Shown one piece after another: positions 1 to 5,141 of a stretch of DNA of 10,902 nucleotides (the stretch's first letter is position 1; every line of letters starts with the position of its first letter). The position numbers and the translations under genes are program-made. Where the stretch lies: NCBI GenBank assembly GCA_002309255.1, contig DBXI01000014.1, positions 72,662-83,563 of the forward strand. Direction: 5' to 3'. The notes below the pieces were generated by a model. It was not told the DNA's origin, did not search any database, and saw only the letters and a list, made by a program, of their open reading frames with translations. The stretch comes from Bacteroidales bacterium UBA1216. GTDB lineage: Bacteria; Bacteroidota; Bacteroidia; Bacteroidales; Paludibacteraceae.

Positions 1-2184
1 AGCGGACTGGCGATGCTGGATGTGGATCATGTAGAGGAGCCGAGAGCAGCCTACCTCCGCCTCCTCCCTGAAGGGAAGAGCGATGAATGGCTGAAAGCAA
101 ACGGGATAGTGCTGGTGGCGGTGACGGCAAGCGGCAAAGGACTGCGGGTGATCGGTGAGCGGCTACGCGTTCGGCAAGGCATCGCACCGACTGAGCGTTT
201 CGCGCTCATTAAAGCTCAGCCGGCCTCCGCTCTCCCCACCACAACCATACAGGTTGCGTCGGGGACCCCAGAGTTGGAGAGCATAGAGGAGGCACAGATG
301 CGGATGGCGAGCGTGCTGGGGATAAAGGAGTATGATGCGGTGACGAAAGATCTGGCACGGGCAAGCTACGTTGTGCCACGTGAGTATGTGCTGTACTGCG
401 ATGAGGCACTATTCTCGACATCGGAGATGCCGAGCACGGAACACCTTTTGGCGTTGCCACCGCGTTCGGCAATCGGGGCGCATCAGATGGAACAAAGTTC
501 CATAAAGGCGCCCGATGCCTCCGCTCTCCCCACCACAACATCCGTTGTGTCGGGGGCCCCAATTAACGAAGAACTATGCTATAGAGGGATACCGTATAAA
601 GAGATTGTGGAGCAGTTGATGATTGCTACGGGGAACGGTGGCGGAGCGGTACAGGGAGAACGGAACACGGTGTATTTCAGTTTGGCGAACTATATGCGGT
701 ACATCTGCGACTTTGATGCGGAAGTGCTGCTGCAGGTACTGCCAGACTTCGGATTGAGCGCGCAGGAACGCAGGCAGGCGATCAGTTCGGCGATAGGACG
801 CCCACGGAAGAGCGAGATGCCGGTGGTGCTGCAGAGTGCTATAGCAGTGGCGGAACGAGAAAGACCCCTCACCGGCTCTCCCCTCGAAGGGGAGAGAGTG
901 ATTAGTGCTGCGGGGATGGCTATGCCGGCGTTGCCGCGGTTGCTGAAGTTGCTGTGCCGCCGATTGCCGGAGGAGTACAGGCCTGCGATGGTGATAGCGA
1001 GTTTGCCTGTGTTAGGTGCGCTGGCGACGCGGGTACGGTTTGAGTATCTGGACAGGCAGGAGCAGAGTCTGAGTTTCTTCAGTTGTATCACGGCTCCGGC
1101 GGCGAGCGGCAAAAGTTTCATCAGAAAACCGATGGATCTGCTGCTGACGCCGATCAATGAGCAGGATGCGATAGAACGTGAGAAAGAGCAGGCATACAAG
1201 GACAAACTGCGTGCCTCGAAGAACAGCAAGAACCAGCCCGAAGACCCGCACGCATGTCCGCGTAACAACGGCGTGAGCATCAGTATAGCGAAGTTGCTGC
1301 AACTGCTGACCTACGCCCAAGGCAAGCACCTGATAGGCATAGGCGAGGAGATGGATACGCTGGTGAAGAGCGAGAAAGCCGGTGTGTGGAGTCAGAAAAG
1401 CGATATCTACCGCTTGGCCTTCGACAATGCGGAGTACGGGCAGGCGTATATGAGCGATGCAAGTTTCAATGCGCATATCAAGGTGTATTACAATCTGCTG
1501 CTGACGGGCACGCCGAACTCGATGAAACGGTTCTTCAAGGACCTGGAGAACGGACTGGCGACCCGTGTAGCGTTTGCGCAACTGCCGGATACGAGCTTCA
1601 CGGAGATACCGGTGTTTGCGCCGTACACGGAAAGTGAAAAGGCAGAGATCATCCGGTGGGCACGGCAGTTGGATAGCCTCTCCCCATCCCTCCCCTCAAG
1701 GGAGGGAGTAGTGCGGATCAGTTGTCCGCAGGTTGGGACGGTGATCAGCGAGTGGTTGGAGAAGAAACGTCAGCAGGCGATAGATGCGGACAGCCACGCG
1801 ATGGATACGTTGAGAAGGCGTGCCGCGGTGATGGGTTATCGAGCCGGGATGCTGTGCTACCTGCTGGAGGACGGTAAGTGGACGAAGACGGTGGGTGCGT
1901 TTGCCGAGTGGGTGGCGGAGTACGTGTTCCGGAACCAGATGGAGCTGTGGGGCGAGGGAATTGAGCAATTGTTCAATGGTGACGCTTCGCTTAATGGTGA
2001 ACGCGGCTCAGCAACATCGCTGCTGGAACTGCTGCCGAAGGAGTTCACGACAGGCGATCTGGTGAAACTGCGCGCACGAAAAGGGCAGAGCGTGAAGCAC
2101 TCGGCGGTGTTCATGCTGCTGAACAGGTGGCGGAGCAACCGGAAGATCGAGAAGGTAAGTGAGGGGACGTGGAGACGGATATAG
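1..2184 (+). CDS. BT4734-like / DUF3987 primase-helicase-type protein, 5' end cut by window
   Basis: The frame is open from base 1, so the ATG at 13 is probably internal and the N-terminus is missing. The first part (LDVDHV, then VTASGKGLRVI) matches the BT4734-like/VirE N-terminal domain that precedes DUF3987 in Bacteroidetes proteins. Counting from the ATG at 13, a Walker A motif (APAASGKS) lies at residues 361-368. An acidic stretch (IGIGEEMDTL) near residue 440 could serve as Walker B. A basic, winged-helix-like tail (FTTGDLVKLRARKG) closes the protein. Family members are P-loop ATPases usually linked to integrated or mobile elements, with a presumed replication role; the reaction is not established. 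Oddly, the gene contains four palindromic inserts (223-269, 517-560, 876-896, 1687-1707) that add Pro/Ser/Thr-rich, probably disordered segments without breaking the frame. It ends tail-to-tail with the 143-residue minus-strand gene. Confidence 0.85.
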   Translation, partial: SGLAMLDVDHVEEPRAAYLRLLPEGKSDEWLKANGIVLVAVTASGKGLRVIGERLRVRQGIAPTERFALIKAQPASALPTTTIQVASGTPELESIEEAQMRMASVLGIKEYDAVTKDLARASYVVPREYVLYCDEALFSTSEMPSTEHLLALPPRSAIGAHQMEQSSIKAPDASALPTTTSVVSGAPINEELCYRGIPYKEIVEQLMIATGNGGGAVQGERNTVYFSLANYMRYICDFDAEVLLQVLPDFGLSAQERRQAISSAIGRPRKSEMPVVLQSAIAVAERERPLTGSPLEGERVISAAGMAMPALPRLLKLLCRRLPEEYRPAMVIASLPVLGALATRVRFEYLDRQEQSLSFFSCITAPAASGKSFIRKPMDLLLTPINEQDAIEREKEQAYKDKLRASKNSKNQPEDPHACPRNNGVSISIAKLLQLLTYAQGKHLIGIGEEMDTLVKSEKAGVWSQKSDIYRLAFDNAEYGQAYMSDASFNAHIKVYYNLLLTGTPNSMKRFFKDLENGLATRVAFAQLPDTSFTEIPVFAPYTESEKAEIIRWARQLDSLSPSLPSREGVVRISCPQVGTVISEWLEKKRQQAIDADSHAMDTLRRRAAVMGYRAGMLCYLLEDGKWTKTVGAFAEWVAEYVFRNQMELWGEGIEQLFNGDASLNGERGSATSLLELLPKEFTTGDLVKLRARKGQSVKHSAVFMLLNRWRSNRKIEKVSEGTWRRI
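223..269. repeat. In-gene palindromic element class A, copy 1
   Basis: An imperfect stem pairs 234-246 with 252-264 (CCCC..ACAACC with GGTTG..GGGG) around a 5-base loop. The first 23 bases (223-245) are identical to 517-539. In frame the element encodes ASALPTTTIQVASGTP, a low-complexity segment between the N-terminal domain and the rest of the DUF3987 protein. The insert is read through without a stop. Confidence 0.75.
517..560. repeat. In-gene palindromic element class A, copy 2
   Basis: This is the second copy of the element at 223-269. The inner stem CACAAC (534-539) pairs with GTTGTG (544-549), and the outer CCCC (528-531) pairs with GGGG (552-555). It is read in the same frame as copy 1, giving ASALPTTTSVVSGAP. 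The two copies agree over 23 bases on the left and in the CGGGG..CCCC right end, and differ in the loop. Confidence 0.75.
876..896. repeat. In-gene palindromic element class B, copy 1
   Basis: A perfect 9-bp stem, CTCTCCCCT (876-884) with AGGGGAGAG (888-896), encloses a CGA loop. It lies inside the DUF3987 reading frame and encodes SPLEGER within a Pro/Gly-rich linker ahead of the ATPase region. It resembles the palindrome at 1687-1707 but is read in a different frame, so it is unlikely to be a repeated protein motif. Confidence 0.7.
1687..1707. repeat. In-gene palindromic element class B, copy 2
   Basis: A perfect 8-bp stem, TCCCTCCC (1687-1694) with GGGAGGGA (1700-1707), encloses a CTCAA loop. 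It is in frame within the DUF3987 gene, giving SLSPSLPSREG, after the ATPase region. The C-rich left arm, TCAA/TCGA-like loop and G-rich right arm match the palindrome at 876-896. Confidence 0.65.
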
Positions 2185-2223
2185 TCAGTCAAAAAATTAC
2201 CCAAAATTATCCCAAAACAGAAG

Positions 2224-2253
2224 CAGGGGCGTGTCGTTGGTGTCACGCCCCTG
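2224..2253 (-). terminator. Strong hairpin between convergent genes, probable terminator
   Basis: A perfect 10-bp GC-rich stem, CAGGGGCGTG (2224-2233) with CACGCCCCTG (2244-2253), encloses a 10-base loop. Read on the minus strand, it is followed by CTTCTGTTTTGGG and then two TTTTGGG/AATTTT-type units, an imperfect T-rich tail. On the + strand the tail has no T-run, so it fits best as a terminator for the minus-strand 143-residue gene. It may also stop + strand readthrough. Confidence 0.6.
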
Positions 2254-2257
2254 TTAG

Positions 2258-2277
2258 GTCAGCCAATCATGGCTGAC
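2258..2277. repeat. GTCA...TGAC palindrome in intergenic region
   Basis: A perfect 8-bp stem, GTCAGCCA (2258-2265) with TGGCTGAC (2270-2277), encloses an ATCA loop. Its conserved GTCA/TGAC feet resemble the hairpins inside the YhcG gene at 7276-7375, so it may belong to the same class C family. It lies four bases beyond the likely terminator. Confidence 0.6.
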
Positions 2278-2282
2278 GCAGT

Positions 2283-2306
2283 AAAGTCACAAAGTCACAA
2301 AGTCAC
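2283..2306. repeat. Three tandem copies of AAAGTCAC
   Basis: The 8-mer AAAGTCAC is repeated exactly three times, head to tail. The stop codon and last three codons (VTL) of the minus-strand 143-residue gene fall inside it, so the repeat forms that gene's 3' end. Its role is unknown. Confidence 0.8.
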
Positions 2307-2726
2307 ACAAAATTGTGGGGTTGGTGGCGTGGTTGGGAGTTCGTTGAGGAGCTTGTCGAGGTGGCGATAGAGGAGACGCCAGCGTCGGAGGACAGCAGGT
2401 TGCCATTTGACGTTGTTCCATGGGTAGCGGGCACCGTTGAACTTTCGATGGACATAGCTCATACTTTCCGCAGAGCAATGCGCGAGGAGCTGGGGGAACT
2501 GATTGTCGTTGACCCATCGTTGGAACGCTTTGAGCGGCGGACGCTGTGGATTGGAGCGGAATAGGTTGTGATCTTGGAGACATTGGAGAATGACGAGCCA
2601 GTCCCAGTCTTCCCAGACGAGATAGGTGTAATAGCGCCCCCATGTGCATAGTTGGAGTCGGTTGAGCACATTGGAGATTTGTTGCAGTTGTCCGCTTGTG
2701 GCGGAGATGTTTGTTGGGTTTGTCAT
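2295..2726 (-). CDS. Small Trp-rich hypothetical protein
   Basis: This 143-residue protein belongs to no family I recognise. I prefer it to the overlapping frames because it is dense in Trp and aromatic residues in a helical-looking pattern (TWGRYYTYLVWEDWDWLVIL at 28-47; WRLLYRHLDKLLNEL at 116-130) and because a promoter-like box lies upstream. There is no signal peptide and no convincing transmembrane segment; the hydrophobic stretch at 32-51 is broken by EDWDW. The last residues are encoded by the AAAGTCAC tandem repeat and may be a random extension. The gene is convergent with the DUF3987 gene and separated from the 318-residue gene by about 320 bases, so it is probably transcribed on its own. 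It could be a small accessory protein of the mobile or integrated region; this is inference. Confidence 0.6.
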   Translation of the reverse strand: MTNPTNISATSGQLQQISNVLNRLQLCTWGRYYTYLVWEDWDWLVILQCLQDHNLFRSNPQRPPLKAFQRWVNDNQFPQLLAHCSAESMSYVHRKFNGARYPWNNVKWQPAVLRRWRLLYRHLDKLLNELPTTPPTPQFCVTL

Positions 2727-2819
2727 AACCTTTGAGATTTATGCTCAGTCTTCAACTTGTAAAGATCTTTATGCACGTGCAAACCAAGCATCCAACCTCG
2801 CTGGTTAGTAATAAAAAAT

Positions 2820-2849
2820 GCGGCGAACTTCATTTCTGAAATTCGCTGC
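2820..2849 (-). terminator. Leader hairpin followed by U-tract, possible attenuator
   Basis: On the minus strand the arms GCAGCGAATTT and AAGTTCGCCGC pair over 11 positions, with two wobble or mismatch sites, around an AGAAATG-type loop. They are followed at once by ATTTTTTATT, the form of an intrinsic terminator. The hairpin starts at or just after the expected start site of the promoter at 2849-2856 and lies about 95 bases before the 143-residue gene. It could be an attenuator, a leader-stabilising hairpin, or a terminator of upstream minus-strand transcription. Confidence 0.45.
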
Positions 2850-2856
2850 AAAGGTA
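2849..2856 (-). promoter_or_regulatory. Bacteroidetes-type -7 promoter box (TACCTTTG)
   Basis: The minus strand reads TACCTTTG, an exact match to the Bacteroidetes TAnnTTTG -7 element, inside the GCAAAGGTACGAAAA context that is frequent in Bacteroidales promoters. No clear TTTG -33 element is seen at the usual distance, so this half of the call is weak. It would drive the 143-residue gene with a leader of about 115 bases. Confidence 0.55.
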
Positions 2857-3047
2857 CGAAAATTTTTTGATATTTACACTATAGTTCTTGTGAACTTAGG
2901 AAATAGTGCTTTAAGCTATCTGCTCAGCATTTGAACATGTTCCGAAAAACATCTGCACAATATCATACACTTTATCAAAAATTATCTGCTCGTTATCTGC
3001 TTATGAGGCATAAATTATCCATTTAATATCGGACGCCCCACTTTTAA
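2857..3047. other. AT-rich intergenic stretch with ATCTGC repeats and palindromes
   Basis: No gene is supported here. The stretch holds TATCTGCTC at 2917-2925 and 2983-2991, TATCTGCTT at 2994-3002, and ATCTGCAC at 2951-2958. It also holds the palindrome GAACATGTTC (2933-2942) and an inverted repeat AGTTC/GAACT (2883-2896). These could be operator sites upstream of the 143-residue gene or part of the 3' region of the 318-residue gene; neither use is shown. No clear terminator follows the 318-residue gene. Confidence 0.4.
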
Positions 3048-4004
3048 TTATCGTGATTCAGCATTTTTCTTGCTTCTCGCCTCTTCTTTTCCTTTCATTT
3101 GACAGGCATATTTGATAGCATTTTCGATGATATCTGCTTGTTCTGGCTTACGTGCACGCTTATTTTGTGTATATTTTGATACAGCATTACGTGCCTCATC
3201 AATAAGATCATCGAAATTTACAAATGCACACTTAAATGGTTTCCAATTCAGTCGTCCGCCCGAATCTCGTAATTCTAGTTCGTGGCTTATCCTGTCAACG
3301 AAATAGCCGAAAAGCGATTTGGAACCATACCAATAGTAACTATTAAGTGCAAATCCATAAGAAACATGTTCATCGTGGGAGGTCGCAAGTCTTTTGGAAA
3401 TTAAATACGACATTGTATTAATGAATATTTGGTCATTCAACTCAATAGGTATATGCTTGCCAAATTCCTCTGGATGCTTAATGAAATACAACTCGTCGCT
3501 AATCTTTTTGTTTTCATCCTTTAAGGTTTTGACTTGTTTTTCCAGTTCAGTAACTTTCTTTTCGAGAGCGCTAAACTTATTGCCCGAGTATTCGCCTGTT
3601 TTTTCTATTTGACTGATTTGTGTTGCCAATTCAGATTGAAAATCGACCATATAATCATCTGCCCTATTCTCAATATCATTGTTTGATGGATTCCATCCCA
3701 GCTGTAATAAACTATCATTGGCTAAGTTGCAAGCACTATCGTAAAAATAGTATCTTGCGTATTCATGCAAGAACTTCATCACGGCAAGCCGCACTTCTTT
3801 GTCGAAAATGCGTTTGCAGAAAGAGCGCAGCTCGTATTTGGGGATAATTGACTCCGAAGCAATACCTGACCAATCAGTCTCTTGCAGAAATTCATCTAAG
3901 CTATTGAATACGGCTCCATTATCCCAAATCTCGGGATTATTTATTGAGTTTAATACAAAATCTGTTGTTAACTTACTGTTAAATGCATTATATTCTTCAG
4001 CCAT
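3048..4004 (-). CDS. Hypothetical coiled-coil protein at the end of the hsdS operon
   Basis: This 318-residue protein belongs to no family I can name. It has a mixed alpha N-terminal part (1-125, with aromatic run EYARYYFYDS at 81-90). A heptad-rich coiled coil spans about 145-175 (ALEKKVTELEKQVKTLKDEN). A C-terminal region holds SLFGYFVDRISHELELR (230-246) and WKPFKCAF (254-261), and a Lys/Arg-rich tail follows. There is no signal peptide or membrane segment, so it is probably cytoplasmic. It is more AT-rich than the RAYT and DUF3987 genes. Its ATG lies 4 bases after the stop of a leftover hsdS 3' end, so before the RAYT arrived it was probably coupled to an hsdS gene. That suggests a restriction- or defence-linked accessory role, by position only. 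Confidence 0.7.
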   Translation of the reverse strand: MAEEYNAFNSKLTTDFVLNSINNPEIWDNGAVFNSLDEFLQETDWSGIASESIIPKYELRSFCKRIFDKEVRLAVMKFLHEYARYYFYDSACNLANDSLLQLGWNPSNNDIENRADDYMVDFQSELATQISQIEKTGEYSGNKFSALEKKVTELEKQVKTLKDENKKISDELYFIKHPEEFGKHIPIELNDQIFINTMSYLISKRLATSHDEHVSYGFALNSYYWYGSKSLFGYFVDRISHELELRDSGGRLNWKPFKCAFVNFDDLIDEARNAVSKYTQNKRARKPEQADIIENAIKYACQMKGKEEARSKKNAESR

Positions 4005-4008
4005 GATG

Positions 4009-4065
4009 TTATTGTGTTAATTTATCGATTTCTGCGATAAGGTGTTCTATCTTAGCATTGATTGC
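4009..4065 (-). pseudogene. Leftover 3' end of a second hsdS gene
   Basis: Minus-strand translation gives AINAKIEHLIAEIDKLTQ then a stop. This matches the end of the intact HsdS, RIVAKIEELFAEIDKLTK, at 13 of 18 residues, and the DNA aligns without gaps over about 57 bases. Upstream the frame runs into the class D palindrome and the end of the RAYT gene, so only the tail remains. The two tails differ enough that this is not a fresh target-site duplication. It more likely comes from a former tandem hsdS, or from recombination between hsdS copies. The 318-residue gene starts 4 bases later. Confidence 0.65.
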
Positions 4066-4082
4066 TTCATCCTGTCCATTTT

Positions 4083-4115
4083 GTCCGAATTTAATTCGGA
4101 CGGAATAAACGGAGT
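4083..4115. repeat. Palindromic element class D at the RAYT 3' edge
   Basis: A perfect 9-bp stem, GTCCGAATT (4083-4091) with AATTCGGAC (4093-4101), encloses a single-base loop. It is followed by GGAATAAACGGAGT up to 4115. The right flank touches the RAYT stop codon (4115-4117). The same palindrome and flank occur inside the RAYT gene at 4725-4756. Confidence 0.75.
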
Positions 4116-5140
4116 TATAGGTATTGGCAAATTTCCTCCGCCATCTTGTTCATCTGCGCGCACTGTGCCATGGTGACCCGTTTCTTCATAGGATCGTACT
4201 CCCATGTCGACAGTATCAGCACCTTGCCTGCTGCCACGGCATCAAAGATGCCATCGGCAGGCTTGTAGTAGTCGCGGAAGCCGTTGTCGGCAATGAGGAT
4301 GAACGGGTGCCCCTCGCGGAGCAGCACCTGCTGCACCATTTTCTCTTGCGGCGAGATGAAGGGCGAGACCATCACCGCGCCTTGTCGAGCTGCCAACACA
4401 CAGCCGTTCATATAGTTGCGTAGATGGTTGTTGTCGTCGTGTTGCTCGGCCTCCTCCACCCAAGTGCGGCGCACATGCACAGGCATATACCGCGCTCTTT
4501 GGAGCAAGTCCGCATTTCCGACGCTGCGGTAGGTGCGCCCCGCTATCTCTATGCCTTCCTGCACGCAAAAGTATTCCGGCATGAGCCGCTTGGTGGCGAG
4601 GCGCTGCGGATTCATCTGCACGTAACGTATCATCGTCTGCAACTGCCCGTGTTTCGACATTGGGCGGATGAACGGTATCTCGGTGAAGATTGGGGAGGGA
4701 TAGATCTTCTCTCCGTCAGTTTTTCCCGAATTAAATTCGGGCTGAATGAACGGAGTCTCTTGTCCTGTGGAAGGAGTTGCCTTGTCTATCGTATAGGCGC
4801 GGCCGATCTTCTTTACTCCCTGCCAGAACCCGCGAACAACGCTCTTGATGCTTTTGTACATCGGCTCGGTGACGTAGTAGATGACATGCAGGTGATCGGG
4901 CATCAGGCAGTGCTGTATGACTCGTATTTCCGGATAGTAGTGGTTAATGCGCAATGCTTCCTCTGTCACCTTGTCGCCCAACTCCGTCCGCCTCACCCAT
5001 GCTTTAGCCGGATCATTCTCAGGAATGACCAACTCCCCGAACAACGGCTCACGCGATGGTATGGTCAGCGTGACATGGTATATGCCGATACCGTACCATG
5101 CCTTGCCAGTCTGCCAGTGCCATTGTTCATTCCCGCTCAT
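4115..5140 (-). CDS. REP-associated tyrosine transposase-like (Y1 HUH) protein with C-terminal Rossmann-like domain
   Basis: This 341-residue Y1/HUH protein is of the IS200-related RAYT type. The HUH pair is in MPDHLHVI (H83, H85), and the candidate nucleophile is Tyr173 in TMIRYVQMNPQR. RAYTs cut and join single-stranded DNA at palindromic REP sequences. Residues about 122-155 (TPFIQPEFNSGKTDGEK region) interrupt the expected path between HUH and Tyr and carry a class D palindrome. After the core, residues about 240-341 look like a DprA/Smf-type Rossmann fold: GAVMVSPFIS, PFILIADNGFRDYYKP, GKVLILSTWEY, then NKMAEEIC where DprA has its RNRIIAGLS helix. This fusion call is inference. The gene starts one base after the hsdS stop, so it is probably co-translated. 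A second class D palindrome lies just past its stop. No terminal inverted repeats or target duplication are visible. Confidence 0.8.
   Translation of the reverse strand: MSGNEQWHWQTGKAWYGIGIYHVTLTIPSREPLFGELVIPENDPAKAWVRRTELGDKVTEEALRINHYYPEIRVIQHCLMPDHLHVIYYVTEPMYKSIKSVVRGFWQGVKKIGRAYTIDKATPSTGQETPFIQPEFNSGKTDGEKIYPSPIFTEIPFIRPMSKHGQLQTMIRYVQMNPQRLATKRLMPEYFCVQEGIEIAGRTYRSVGNADLLQRARYMPVHVRRTWVEEAEQHDDNNHLRNYMNGCVLAARQGAVMVSPFISPQEKMVQQVLLREGHPFILIADNGFRDYYKPADGIFDAVAAGKVLILSTWEYDPMKKRVTMAQCAQMNKMAEEICQYL
4725..4756. repeat. Palindromic element class D inside the RAYT gene
   Basis: A perfect 8-bp stem, CCCGAATT (4725-4732) with AATTCGGG (4734-4741), is followed by CTGAATGAACGGAGT. It aligns with 4083-4115 across palindrome and flank. 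In the RAYT frame it encodes TPFIQPEFNSG. A related half-copy without the palindrome is seen at 4662-4681 (GGGCGGATGAACGGTATCTC), which encodes the neighbouring EIPFIRP. Confidence 0.75.
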
Positions 5141-5141
5141 G

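Noticed and set aside
690..1581. Long minus-strand open frames (196 and 189 residues)
   Set aside because: They lie opposite the DUF3987 ATPase region and look like composition-driven shadows (Ser/Arg-rich).
2313..2564. 83-residue + strand frame in the region of the small Trp-rich gene
   Set aside because: It overlaps the minus-strand 143-residue frame, which covers more of the region, has a patterned aromatic content and a promoter-like box upstream.
4083..5140. RAYT gene as a complete insertion sequence
   Set aside because: No paired terminal palindromes or target duplication; a class D palindrome is found only at the 3' side and inside the gene.
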